Assembly (NCBI GenBank): GCA_021787255.1
Contig: JAJYMD010000422.1
Location: 1-16,289 of the forward strand
DNA from: Actinomycetes bacterium
GTDB lineage: Bacteria; Actinomycetota; Acidimicrobiia; Acidimicrobiales; RAAP-2
DNA: 16,289 nt
Direction of reading: 5' to 3'
The notes under the pieces are model-generated. The model searched no databases, was not told the origin of the DNA, and was given only the letters and a program-made list of their open reading frames with translations. Below, piece by piece: positions 6,488-14,891 of the stretch. How positions within the stretch are numbered: the stretch's first letter is position 1; each line of letters opens with the position of its first letter. The translations under genes were made by a program, and so were the position numbers.

Positions 6488-7164
6488 GCGGCGTGCGCGC
6501 CTGCAACAGCCGCGACGAGCGCGCGCAGCAGCGGCAGTCCGTCGGCAGTGCCCAGCAGCTCGTCGCTCGCTCGCTCGGGATGCGGCATGAGGCCGGCGAC
6601 GTTGCCCTCGGCGTTCGTGATGCCCGCAATGTCGTCGACCGAACCGTTCGGGTTCTCGACGTAGCGGAGGATCACCGAGTCGCGCTCGCGCAGCTCGGCG
6701 AGAGTCCGGGCATCGCACACGTAACGGCCCGAGAAGTGGTTCACCGGGATCTGCAGCTCCGTTCCCGGCTCGATGCCGCCGGTGAGCAGCGAGCGCGACG
6801 AGGTGACCCGCAGTCGAGCAGGTGCGCAGACGAACCGCAGGCCCCGGTTCTTCACGAGCGCCCCGGGAAGAAGCCCTGCCTCCGTCAGCACCTGGAACCC
6901 GTTGCAGATCCCGACGACGGGTCCGCCATCGGCCGCGAAGCGCGCCAGCGCGCCCATCACCGGGGAGAAGCGTGCGATCGCACCGGGGCGGAGGTAGTCG
7001 CCGTGCGCGAACCCCCCCGGAAGGACGACGGCGTCGAGCCCCTCGAGCCGCTCGTCGGTGTGCCAGACGAGCGACGCGGTCGCGCCGGCACGCTCGAACG
7101 CGCTGACCGTGTCGTGCTCGCAGTTGGTGCCGGGGAAGACGACGACGCCGACACGGGCGCTCAC
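6484..7164 (-). CDS. purQ: FGAM synthase glutaminase subunit PurQ
   Basis: PurQ is the class I glutamine amidotransferase that hydrolyses glutamine and passes ammonia to PurL. The 226-residue protein has the family's normal size. VGVVVFPGTNCEHD (5-18) is the characteristic start. LPGGFAHGDYLRPGAIA (48-64) follows. Cys87 in GICNGFQVL is the nucleophile, and His195 with Glu197 in MPHPERA complete the triad. IPVNHFSGRYVC (139-150) and ENPNGSVDDIAGI (170-182) are further PurQ-type segments. The GTG start at 7162-7164 overlaps the purS stop (GTGA) and is preceded by a strong ribosome site GGAGGAG five bases upstream (7170-7176). Its stop in turn overlaps the purL start. Confidence 0.96.
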   Translation of the reverse strand: MSARVGVVVFPGTNCEHDTVSAFERAGATASLVWHTDERLEGLDAVVLPGGFAHGDYLRPGAIARFSPVMGALARFAADGGPVVGICNGFQVLTEAGLLPGALVKNRGLRFVCAPARLRVTSSRSLLTGGIEPGTELQIPVNHFSGRYVCDARTLAELRERDSVILRYVENPNGSVDDIAGITNAEGNVAGLMPHPERASDELLGTADGLPLLRALVAAVAGAHAA

Positions 7165-7466
7165 GTCCGCTCCTCCGTGAGCTCGCCTGGCCCGTCCGGC
7201 GGGCCGCCGCCCGGCGCCAGCGCACGGAGCTCGAGCTCGCTGTCCTCGATGACGGGGTTCGCGAGCAGCCGGTGCGCGAGCTCCTCGGCGCGCCGACGCG
7301 CCGAGACCTCGTCTGCAGCGTCGAGCTCGAACCTGAAGGACCGGCCGGCCCGCACCCCGCGCACGTCGTCGAAGCCGAGCGCAGGCAGTGCCCGCTCGAT
7401 CGTCGCGCCCTCCGGGTCCGCGATGCCCGGCCGCAGGCGAACTTCCACGCGCGCCGCGAACTTCAT
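7161..7466 (-). CDS. purS: FGAM synthase accessory subunit PurS
   Basis: PurS is the small dimeric subunit that joins PurL and PurQ and is needed for ammonia transfer. The 101-residue product begins MKFAARVEVRLRPGIADPEG, typical of the family, and continues with IERALPALGFDDVRGVRAGRSF and EELAHRLLANPVIEDSELEL, where LLANPVIED is the most recognisable segment. The last 18 residues or so are a Gly/Pro/Glu-rich tail beyond the usual 80-85-residue length. The ATG at 7464-7466 overlaps the purC stop by four bases (ATGA), and its stop overlaps the purQ start. Confidence 0.95.
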   Translation of the reverse strand: MKFAARVEVRLRPGIADPEGATIERALPALGFDDVRGVRAGRSFRFELDAADEVSARRRAEELAHRLLANPVIEDSELELRALAPGGGPPDGPGELTEERT

Positions 7467-8368
7467 CTGCGGGCACCGTACCAGTCGGTCAGCCTCCGAC
7501 CGGTCACACGCTCGTACGCCGCGACGTAACGCTCGGACGTCGCGCGCACGACCTCGGGAGGCAGCGTCGGCGCGGGCGGCCGCTTGTCCCACCCGCTCGA
7601 AGCCGCCCAGTCGCGCAGGGGTTGCTTGTCGAAGGCGGGAGGGGTCTTGCCGGGCACGACCTCCTCCGCCGGCCAGAGCCGCGAGGAGTCCGGGGTCACG
7701 ACCTCGTCGCACAGGCACAGCTCGCCGTCGACGAAGCCCAGCTCGAACTTCGTGTCCGCGAGGACGAAGCCGGCGGCGGCGGCTCGTCCTGCGGCCTTCT
7801 CGTAGAGGGCCAGCGAGAGCTCCCGTGCCCGCTCCGCGGGTCCCCGTCCCACGATCTCGACGGCCGCGTCGAAGCCGATGTTCACGTCGTGACCTTCCTC
7901 GGCCTTCGTCGCAGGCGTGAACATCGGCTCGGGGAGACGGTCCGCGAGCAGCAGGCCCTTCGGCATGGGCGTGCCGTGCACCGTGCCGGCGGCCGTGTAC
8001 TCCTCGTACGCCTGGCCAGCGAGGTACCCGCGCACGATGCACTCGATCGGGAGCATCTCGGCACGGCGGACGAGGAGAGCGCGCCCGTCGATCCCGGACC
8101 ACCCTGAGCCCGACAACGACGAGGCTCCAGGGACGTGCGCTTCGATCTCGTCGGGGTCGGCGGTGAGGACCGTGCCGGGGGCCACGCCCGTGAGCTCTGC
8201 CACCCAGAACGCCGTCATCGCGGTGAGCACCCGGCCCTTGTGGGGGACCGGCTCGGCGAACACGACGTCGTACGCGCTGATGCGATCGGAAGCCACCATG
8301 AGCAGCAACCCGTCGCCCACGTCGTAGAGCTCGCGGACCTTCCCCGAGCGCAGGAGCGACAGCGTCAC
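7463..8368 (-). CDS. purC: Phosphoribosylaminoimidazole-succinocarboxamide synthase
   Basis: PurC couples CAIR to aspartate with ATP, giving SAICAR, the seventh or eighth step of IMP synthesis depending on the carboxylation route. The 301-residue protein shows SGKVRELYDVGDGLLLMVASDRISAYD split over residues 8-34 (phosphate loop, then substrate site). It also shows LPIECIVRGYLAG (106-118), FTPATKAEEGHDVNI (150-164), LADTKFELGF (203-212; family signature with catalytic Asp and Lys) and DEVVTPDSSRLW (221-232). In the first signature the usual G-S after YLAG is G-Q, a mild change. The length fits the longer actinobacterial and eukaryote-like PurC group rather than the short 240-residue form. The GTG at 8366-8368 overlaps the purB stop (GTGA), with AGGG six bases upstream. 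Confidence 0.96.
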   Translation of the reverse strand: MTLSLLRSGKVRELYDVGDGLLLMVASDRISAYDVVFAEPVPHKGRVLTAMTAFWVAELTGVAPGTVLTADPDEIEAHVPGASSLSGSGWSGIDGRALLVRRAEMLPIECIVRGYLAGQAYEEYTAAGTVHGTPMPKGLLLADRLPEPMFTPATKAEEGHDVNIGFDAAVEIVGRGPAERARELSLALYEKAAGRAAAAGFVLADTKFELGFVDGELCLCDEVVTPDSSRLWPAEEVVPGKTPPAFDKQPLRDWAASSGWDKRPPAPTLPPEVVRATSERYVAAYERVTGRRLTDWYGARR

Positions 8369-9753
8369 GGAAGCCCTCGCCTCGTGCCGGTCGGAGCTCC
8401 TTGGTCGATCCGACCTCGTGGGTCGCTCGAGGCAGGTCCCCGCTCCGCAGCGTCGCTCGCGTCGAGGGCCACGAGCGCGTCGAGGAACCGCCGCCGGTGC
8501 CGGAGCATGCGGTCGAGGTCGAAAGCCGCGTCGAGCTCGTCGGCGTCCAGAGGGACCTCCGGATCCGAGGCGAGCACCTCGGCCAGGGGACGCCCTGTGG
8601 TCAGCGCGACGCGCGCGTCGCGCTGGACGATCCGGTACGCGTCGTCGCGCGCCAAGCCTCTGTCCACGAGCGCGAGGAGGACGGGCTGGCTGAAGACGAG
8701 GTCCGAGATGTTGGCGCGGGCCCGGTCGGCGTGGACCGCGAGCCCGGACACCAACGCGGTGGCTTGACGGAGCACGTAGCACGCGAGCAGCGACGCGTCC
8801 GGGAGCGCCACCCGCTCCACCGAGCTGTGCGAGATGTCGCGCTCGTGCCAGAGCGCCACGTCCTCGAATCCCGCACCGGCATAGCCGCGCAGCAGCCGCG
8901 CCAACCCGCAGAGCCGCTCCGAGAGGACGGGGTTGCGCTTGTGAGGCATCGCCGAGCTGCCCTTCTGCCCTTCGGAGAACGGCTCTTCGACCTCGCCGAC
9001 CTCGGTGCGCGCGAGCAGACGGACCTCCGTCGCGATCAGCTCGACCGTCGCACCGACGGACGCGCACGCGTAGAGGTACTCGGCGTGGCGATCGCGCGCG
9101 ATCACCTGGGTCGCCGGGACCGGCTCGAGGCCGAGCGCGTGGCAGACGTACGCCTCGACGGCGGGGTCCACGTTCGAGTACGTGCCGACGGCGCCCGAGA
9201 GCTTCCCGACGGCGACGGCACGCCGCGCCCTGCGCAGGCGGGTGCGGTCCCGGTCGACCTGGAGCGCCCAGAGCGCGAACTTGGCGCCGAACGTGGTGGG
9301 TTCCGCCTGCATCCCGTGCGTCCGCCCGGCCACGGGGACGTCGATCAGCTCTTCTGCACGCTCGCGCAGCGCGACGAAGAGCTCCCCCGCAGCTTCGACG
9401 AGCAGGTCGGCCGAGCGTGCCAGGGTCGCGCACTGCGCCGTGTCCACGACGTCCGACGAGGTCAGGCCGTAGTGGATCCACGAGGCCTCCGGTTCGCCGA
9501 TGCGAGCCTGGACGACGTCCACGAATGCCGCGACGTCGTGGTTGGTCACCCTCTCCCGGTCCTCGACGTCGGCGACGAACTGCGCGTCGACCTTGGGCGC
9601 CCGGCGACGGACCGCTGCCGCGTCGGCCGCGGGCACCGTACCCACGGCGGCGTGGCCCTCGACGGCCAGCAGCTCGACCTCGAGCCAGGTCGCGAGCCGT
9701 GACTCGTCGCTGAAGAGGGCCGCCATGTCGGCAGGGCTGTAGCGTCGGATCAC
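8365..9753 (-). CDS. purB: Adenylosuccinate lyase
   Basis: PurB removes fumarate from SAICAR (giving AICAR) and from adenylosuccinate (giving AMP), so it acts in both the IMP pathway and the PurA branch. The 462-residue protein starts MIRRYSPADMAALFSDESRL, typical of the family. Landmarks are NHDVAAFV (71-78), HYGLTSSDVVDTAQ (94-107), GRTHGMQAEPTTFGAKFA (143-160, with the catalytic His146) and the fumarate-lyase signature GSSAMPHKRNP (265-275), whose preceding serine loop supplies the catalytic base. About 35 residues at the C-terminus are Asp/Arg/Gly/Pro-rich and exceed the usual end (431 residues in Bacillus). The GTG at 9751-9753 overlaps the purD stop (GTGA) and has an AGGTGG ribosome site five bases upstream. 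Confidence 0.97.
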   Translation of the reverse strand: MIRRYSPADMAALFSDESRLATWLEVELLAVEGHAAVGTVPAADAAAVRRRAPKVDAQFVADVEDRERVTNHDVAAFVDVVQARIGEPEASWIHYGLTSSDVVDTAQCATLARSADLLVEAAGELFVALRERAEELIDVPVAGRTHGMQAEPTTFGAKFALWALQVDRDRTRLRRARRAVAVGKLSGAVGTYSNVDPAVEAYVCHALGLEPVPATQVIARDRHAEYLYACASVGATVELIATEVRLLARTEVGEVEEPFSEGQKGSSAMPHKRNPVLSERLCGLARLLRGYAGAGFEDVALWHERDISHSSVERVALPDASLLACYVLRQATALVSGLAVHADRARANISDLVFSQPVLLALVDRGLARDDAYRIVQRDARVALTTGRPLAEVLASDPEVPLDADELDAAFDLDRMLRHRRRFLDALVALDASDAAERGPASSDPRGRIDQGAPTGTRRGLP

Positions 9754-11066
9754 AGCGCCACCTGCGAAGTCGCGGGTGCGGCCTCAGGGGCGGGGACGGC
9801 CGCGACGTCGCTCCGCCACTGCGCACCGGGCCAGGTGACCCGATCGACAGCCTGGTACGCGCGCCGCCGAGCCTCAGCCAGGTCGGGCGCGACGGCTACG
9901 ATCCCAAGGACGCGGCCGCCACCCACGAGGACCGGCCCGTCCGGCGCTTCTCTGCGCGTGGAGGCATGGATCACCGTCACACCCGGGACTGGCTCCACGA
10001 GCTGACCGTCGGTGCCGATGCCCTCGATCGCATCCCCCATGCGCGCCGATGTCGGGTACCCCTGCGCAGCCATCACGACGCAGACCGCCGCGCCCTCGGG
10101 CGGCGAGAGGCGACCTGCGGGCACGGCCCGAGCGAGGCGGCCTTCGGCGACGGCGAGAAGCACCTCGACTGGGTCCTCGCGCAAGATCGGCAGCACCACC
10201 TGCGCCTCGGGATCGCCGAGCCTGACGTTGTACTCGAGGACGTGCGGGCCGTCGGCGGTGAGCATCAGCCCGGCGTAGAGCACTCCCCGGTAGTCGATGC
10301 CGCGGCGGCGGATCTCGTGGACGACCGGGGCGACCATGCGCTCGACCAGCTCCTCCACCTCTGCGTCCTTCAGGTCGGGAAGCGGTGCGTACGAGCCCAT
10401 GCCGCCGGTGTTCGGGCCTCGATCCCGGTCTCGCAGACGTTTGTAGTCCCGAGCCGGTGCCATCGGCACCACGGTCCTGCCGTCGCACAGCACGATGAGC
10501 GAGCATTCCGAGCCCGCCAGCCCCTCTTCCACGACGACCCGCCGGCCCGCGCCGCCGAACGCGCCGGAGAGCTTCGCCCTGACGTCCGCCTCCGCCTCCG
10601 CGAGCGTCGACGCGACCGTGACGCCCTTGCCGGATGCCAGGCCATCGGTCTTCACGACCCAGGGCCCCGGCAGCTCGCGGAGGAACTCACGCGCCGGCTC
10701 GACCGTCGTGAACACCCCGTGGCGGGCCGTGGGCACCCCGGCCGCGACGAGGACCTCTTTCATGAAGGCCTTCGAGCCCTCGAGCCGAGCTCCGTCGGCA
10801 CCAGGTCCGACCACGCGGCGCCCGAGCGCGCGCAGCCGGTCGGCGAGGCCTCCGACCAGCGGAGCCTCCGGCCCGATGACGTAGAGGTCGGCCTCGAGCT
10901 CCTCCGGTGGCGCCGACGTCGCGGTGATGCGGCCGGGGCCACCTGCCCCGCCCGGCATCCCCGGATTGCCCGGAGTCACCACGACCTCGGCGGACCGGGC
11001 GAGCGCCAGGCAGAGCGCGTGCTCCCTCCCTCCGGAGCCGACGACGCAGATCCGGGGAACGCTCAC
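9750..11066 (-). CDS. purD: Phosphoribosylamine-glycine ligase (GAR synthetase)
   Basis: PurD joins glycine to phosphoribosylamine with ATP, the second step of IMP synthesis and the user of PurF's labile product. The 438-residue protein is an ATP-grasp enzyme. It shows VVGSGGREHALCLAL (8-22), TPGNPGMPGG (31-40), VKTDGLASGKGV (138-149), GPNTGGMGSYAP (217-228) and the metal-binding motif EYNVRLGDPEAQ (278-289), which is usually EYNCRFGDPETQ. The GTG at 11064-11066 is preferred because the family sequence starts immediately. There is no purine-rich ribosome site in front of it; instead its GTGA overlaps the stop of a 10-codon mini-ORF that copies its own first codons. This suggests start by re-initiation of terminating ribosomes. 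Its stop overlaps purB. Confidence 0.96.
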   Translation of the reverse strand: MSVPRICVVGSGGREHALCLALARSAEVVVTPGNPGMPGGAGGPGRITATSAPPEELEADLYVIGPEAPLVGGLADRLRALGRRVVGPGADGARLEGSKAFMKEVLVAAGVPTARHGVFTTVEPAREFLRELPGPWVVKTDGLASGKGVTVASTLAEAEADVRAKLSGAFGGAGRRVVVEEGLAGSECSLIVLCDGRTVVPMAPARDYKRLRDRDRGPNTGGMGSYAPLPDLKDAEVEELVERMVAPVVHEIRRRGIDYRGVLYAGLMLTADGPHVLEYNVRLGDPEAQVVLPILREDPVEVLLAVAEGRLARAVPAGRLSPPEGAAVCVVMAAQGYPTSARMGDAIEGIGTDGQLVEPVPGVTVIHASTRREAPDGPVLVGGGRVLGIVAVAPDLAEARRRAYQAVDRVTWPGAQWRSDVAAVPAPEAAPATSQVAL

Positions 11067-11091
11067 GCGACGACGTAGATCAAAGGAGCGC

Positions 11092-11095
<4 letters not shown>
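11063..11095 (-). CDS. Mini-ORF B, 10 codons, copy of the purD start
   Basis: This open frame runs GTG (11093-11095) to TGA (11063-11065) and codes VSAPLIYVVA, closely like the first ten residues of PurD (VSVPRICVVG). Its GTG overlaps the stop of mini-ORF A and its stop overlaps the purD GTG, both as GTGA. Whether it is translated cannot be seen. It has no ribosome site of its own, so it would depend on coupling. Confidence 0.45.
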
Positions 11096-12449
<1,354 letters not shown>

Positions 12450-12806
12450 TCATCCCCCTGCGATCGCGCCGAGGACGATGAACGGCTCGTGGCCCGAGGC
12501 CACCTCCTCGGGGAGCTCGGCGTCCGGAGGTTCGTCCGAGAGGTCCTCCTCGCAGGCGAAGAAGCGGAGGAACGGGCGCCGTCGTGCCGTCGCGCGGTCC
12601 CGGATCGTTCCTCCGAGCACCGGGAACCTCGCCTCGAGGGCGTCGAGCACGCTGCGCTGGGTGACGCTGCCTGCCACCATGACCGACACCTCCCCTTCCA
12701 CGCCCGCGAGGTCGCGCAGGTGCAGGGGCAGCACGACGCGCACGTCCTGCGCCTCGTGCGGCTCGGTCACGGCCCGGTCCGGGCCGGGGCCCCGACGCCT
12801 CGTCAC
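12450..12806 (-). CDS. MoaD/ThiS-like small protein ending in Gly-Gly
   Basis: This 118-residue protein resembles ubiquitin-fold sulfur carriers of the MoaD/ThiS family. VRVVLPLHLRDLAG looks like the first beta strand and turn; VSVMVAGSVTQRSVLDALEARFPVLGGTIRD fits the second strand and main helix; PFLRFFACEEDLSDEPPDAELPEE fits the later strands. It ends in AIAGG, the di-glycine that E1-like enzymes adenylate and thiolate. No E1-like or molybdopterin gene is in the window, so its sulfur acceptor or target is unknown. The GTG at 12804-12806 is chosen for its GTGA overlap with an upstream mini-ORF. A GTG at 12768-12770 would give 106 residues starting closer to the conserved region and is a fair alternative. 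It is probably co-transcribed with the Asp-box gene. Confidence 0.72.
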   Translation of the reverse strand: MTRRRGPGPDRAVTEPHEAQDVRVVLPLHLRDLAGVEGEVSVMVAGSVTQRSVLDALEARFPVLGGTIRDRATARRRPFLRFFACEEDLSDEPPDAELPEEVASGHEPFIVLGAIAGG

Positions 12807-12832
12807 GGCTTCGTCTCGATCGTGTCGATCAC
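12803..12832 (-). CDS. Mini-ORF, 9 codons, linking the Asp-box and MoaD-like genes
   Basis: GTG (12830-12832) overlaps the stop of the Asp-box gene as GTGA, and nine codons (VIDTIETKP) later TGA (12803-12805) overlaps the GTG of the MoaD-like gene in the same way. The step between the two GTGs is 26 bases, the same as in the first purA-purD mini-ORF. No sequence similarity to flanking genes was seen. It is open by inspection only; translation is unproven. Confidence 0.3.
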   Translation of the reverse strand: MIDTIETKP

Positions 12833-13944
12833 GGAAGGTCCTGCACCTCGACCGAGAGCACCGCGGGGAGGTGCTCGGCGATCGCCCTCCAGTGGTCGCC
12901 GCCGTCCGCCGACCCGTAGAGCTGGCCGCCGGTGGTGCCGAAGTAGACGCCACCAGGGTCCAGGTGGTCGACGTCCATTGCGTCGCGCAGCACGTCGACG
13001 TAGCAGTGCGCCTCGGGGAGCCCGCGAGCGAGCGGCTCCCACTCCCCGCCTCCGCACCGGCTTCGGTACACCCGGAGCCTGCCCTCTGGTGGGTAGTGCA
13101 CCGAGTCGCTGGTGATCGGGACGACGTAGACGGTATCGGGCTCGTGCGCGTGGAGTGCGATGGGGAAGCCGAAATCGCTCGGGAGGTCCCCGCTGACTTC
13201 GATCCACGACTCGCCGGCGTCGTCGCTGCGCATCACGTCCCAGTGCTTCTGCATGAACAGCGTGGCCGGCCGTGCCGGATGCTGTGCGATCCGGTGGACG
13301 CAGTGGCCGACCTCGGCTTCCGGCTCCGCCAGGATGTCCGAGTGGAGCCCCTTGTTCTTCGGGCGCCACGTCTCGCCGCCGTCGTCCGAGCGGAAGACCC
13401 CCGCGGCCGAGATGGCGACGAACAGCCGTCGGCGGTCCGCAGGGTCCAGAAGGATCGTGTGAACCGCCATCCCGCCCGCACCGGGCTGCCAGCGCGAGCC
13501 GGTCTCGCTGCCACGCAGGCCCGGAAGCTCCTTCCAGCTTCCGCCCCCGTCGGTCGAGCAGAAGATGGCCGCGTCCTGGACGCCCGCGTAGACCGCGTCC
13601 GGGTCGTCCGCTGAGGGCTCGAAGTGCCACACGCGTGCGAACTCCCACGGGTGCGGGGTCCCGTCGAACCATTGATGGCTCCCGGCCTTCCCCTCGTAGG
13701 AGAAGGCGTTCCCCACCGCCCGCCAGCTCCTCCCGCCGTCGTCGGAGCGCTGCACCACCTGCCCGAACCAAGAGCTCGATTGCGATGCATAGATCCGGTC
13801 GGGGTCAGCGCGGGAGCCCTTCAGGTGGTAGATCTCCCATCCCGCGAAGTGCGGTCCCTCCGTCGACCAGTCGCGGCGCGAACCGTCGGACGTGAAGACG
13901 AACGCCCCCTTGCGGGTGCCGACCAGCAGTCGGACTCCGCTCAT
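12829..13944 (-). CDS. Asp-box (BNR/sialidase-fold) beta-propeller protein
   Basis: This 371-residue protein carries six Asp-box or near-Asp-box motifs: SDDGGRSW (67-74), STDGGGSW (130-137), SDDGGETW (186-193), SDDAGESW (240-247), a worn SRCGGGEW (295-302) and SADGGDHW (345-352). The spacing is 43-63 residues, as in a six-bladed propeller of the sialidase/BNR or VPS10 type. It begins [20 protein letters not shown] with no signal peptide or membrane segment, so it is likely cytoplasmic. The Arg triad and Tyr/Glu pair of true sialidases cannot be assigned, so glycosidase activity should not be assumed. A strong ribosome site (GGAAGGGAGGGG, 13947-13958) lies just before the ATG at 13942-13944. 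It is followed 22 bases later by the MoaD-like gene and preceded by an AraC-type regulator. Confidence 0.88.
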   Translation of the reverse strand: MSGVRLLVGTRKGAFVFTSDGSRRDWSTEGPHFAGWEIYHLKGSRADPDRIYASQSSSWFGQVVQRSDDGGRSWRAVGNAFSYEGKAGSHQWFDGTPHPWEFARVWHFEPSADDPDAVYAGVQDAAIFCSTDGGGSWKELPGLRGSETGSRWQPGAGGMAVHTILLDPADRRRLFVAISAAGVFRSDDGGETWRPKNKGLHSDILAEPEAEVGHCVHRIAQHPARPATLFMQKHWDVMRSDDAGESWIEVSGDLPSDFGFPIALHAHEPDTVYVVPITSDSVHYPPEGRLRVYRSRCGGGEWEPLARGLPEAHCYVDVLRDAMDVDHLDPGGVYFGTTGGQLYGSADGGDHWRAIAEHLPAVLSVEVQDLP

Positions 13945-14003
13945 GTCCCCTCCCTTCCGGACGCCGCCGATCGATCAGCCGCGTCTGGGTGTGAGCGTAA
14001 GGC

Positions 14004-14020
14004 GACGACGCGCCGTCGTC
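14004..14020 (-). terminator. Small hairpin at the end of the AraC-type gene
   Basis: GACGACG (14004-14010) and CGTCGTC (14014-14020) form a seven-base stem with a three-base loop that overlaps the AraC-type gene's stop codon. No T-run follows. It is the only structure seen in the 74-base gap 13945-14018 apart from the ribosome site of the Asp-box gene. It is a weak terminator candidate and could be chance in GC-rich DNA. Confidence 0.25.
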
Positions 14021-14795
14021 ATCTCCGATCTTGCGCAGATGGGCAGGCGAGCCAAGGCAGCGCGACGAGCACCGGGGTCGACCATTCCGGCAGGACGTCG
14101 AGGAGGAGGTCGCGCCTGAGCGTTCTCCCCGACGCACAGGAGCGGACCGGCTGCTCGAGGGTCCCGGCGACCGTCTGCGGAGGGACGAGCTGCACGTCGT
14201 AGGCGGCGGAGCGCGCCAGCGCCGACGCGAGCAGCCAGAAGGTCCCCCGGGGGACACGAGGCAGGAAGAACTCCCCTGGCCCGGCGAGGAGGGCGCCCGC
14301 CACCGGAGATCCACGCGCGGACCGGCGAGGGAAGAGGCCGACGTAGACCGAGGGCGAGGGCCCGAGGAGCTGGCTGGCTGCCTCGGTGAGCTCGATCCGA
14401 CCACAGACCAGGTCCGCTGCCGGGCCGCCGCTGCCGGGCACGACCACCGGCCGAGGTGGTGAGCCGGCCAAGGTGTGGGGGAGCCGCCGGAACTCGGTCG
14501 GGCTCGTGCCGACCAACGCCGTGAAGCGCCAAGCGAACGTGCCGGGCGCGGTGAACCCCGACGCGTGGCAGACGTCGATCACGCGGTCGTCATGGTCGAG
14601 GAGCAGGCGCTTCGCAAGCTGGAACCGGTGCGCTGCGAGGAAGCGCCCAGGCGGCACGCCGACGCTCCGCTGGAAGCCCCGGGCCAGATGGAAAGGGCTG
14701 TAGCCGACGTGGTCGGCGACATCGGCGAGCCGGATCGGCTCGGCGGCGTGCTCGGCGAGGAAACGGGCCGCCCGGACCACCACGGCAGATTCCAC
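14019..14795 (-). CDS. AraC-family transcriptional regulator, N-terminal HTH
   Basis: This 258-residue protein has its AraC-type DNA-binding domain at the N-terminus. The first helix-turn-helix is IRLADVADHVGYSPFHLARGFQ (about 21-42) and the second RVIDVCHASGFTAPGTFAWRFTALVGTSPTEFR (about 71-103), ending in the usual G-x-SP-x-x-(Y/F)-R. The C-terminal 150 residues (Pro, Ala and Leu-rich, with SPSVYVGLFPRR and EFFLPRVPRGTFWLLA) are not recognised and may be a small-ligand or partner-binding domain. The GTG at 14793-14795 is preferred over one five codons upstream because GGAGGGGAG lies ideally placed before it. The gene sits just upstream of the Asp-box/MoaD-like pair on the same strand and may control it. 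Confidence 0.85.
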   Translation of the reverse strand: MESAVVVRAARFLAEHAAEPIRLADVADHVGYSPFHLARGFQRSVGVPPGRFLAAHRFQLAKRLLLDHDDRVIDVCHASGFTAPGTFAWRFTALVGTSPTEFRRLPHTLAGSPPRPVVVPGSGGPAADLVCGRIELTEAASQLLGPSPSVYVGLFPRRSARGSPVAGALLAGPGEFFLPRVPRGTFWLLASALARSAAYDVQLVPPQTVAGTLEQPVRSCASGRTLRRDLLLDVLPEWSTPVLVALPWLACPSAQDRR

Positions 14796-14799
14796 GCCA

Positions 14800-14808
14800 C
14801 TCCCCTCC
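14800..14808 (-). promoter_or_regulatory. Ribosome binding site deciding the AraC-type start
   Basis: The minus strand reads GGAGGGGAG here, with GGAGG eight bases before the GTG at 14793-14795. The upstream in-frame GTG (14808-14810) overlaps this site and has no comparable signal of its own, so the shorter protein is favoured. Confidence 0.7.
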
Positions 14809-14854
14809 ACGAGAACCGCCGCGACCAGCGTACCGGCCGGGAGCGGAGAACGCA

Positions 14855-14882
14855 GGCCGCGACCGAGCGCTCGGTCGCGGCC
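14855..14882 (-). terminator. Perfect 28-bp palindrome after clpB (likely terminator)
   Basis: The two 14-base arms GGCCGCGACCGAGC (14855-14868) and its exact reverse complement (14869-14882) meet without a spacer; in RNA this gives a 12-base stem with a GCGC loop. It lies ten bases after the clpB stop on the minus strand. The sequence after it (TGCGTTCTCC) is only mildly T-rich. The position directly behind the stop favours a transcription terminator that separates clpB from the AraC-type gene. A dimer-binding operator for the regulator gene downstream is the alternative. Confidence 0.65.
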
Positions 14883-14891
14883 GCCTGGGGG

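Noticed and set aside
3722..6664. A 980-codon open frame on the plus strand opposite purL and purF.
   Set aside because: It lies entirely opposite well-conserved pur genes and its product has no recognisable domain and a composition heavy in Arg, Pro and His. Long antisense frames are expected in DNA with G/C-rich third positions.
9750..10250. Loss of PurD activity from the changed motif EYNVRLGDPEAQ.
   Set aside because: The metal-binding Glu and Asn, the Arg and GDPE are all kept; only neighbouring hydrophobic positions differ, so the enzyme is likely active.
12829..13944. Secreted sialidase.
   Set aside because: Asp boxes alone do not prove a sialidase: there is no signal peptide and the catalytic Arg triad and Tyr/Glu could not be placed.
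14793..14810. AraC-type protein starting at GTG 14808-14810.
   Set aside because: That codon overlaps the strong ribosome site GGAGGGGAG that is correctly spaced for the GTG at 14793-14795.
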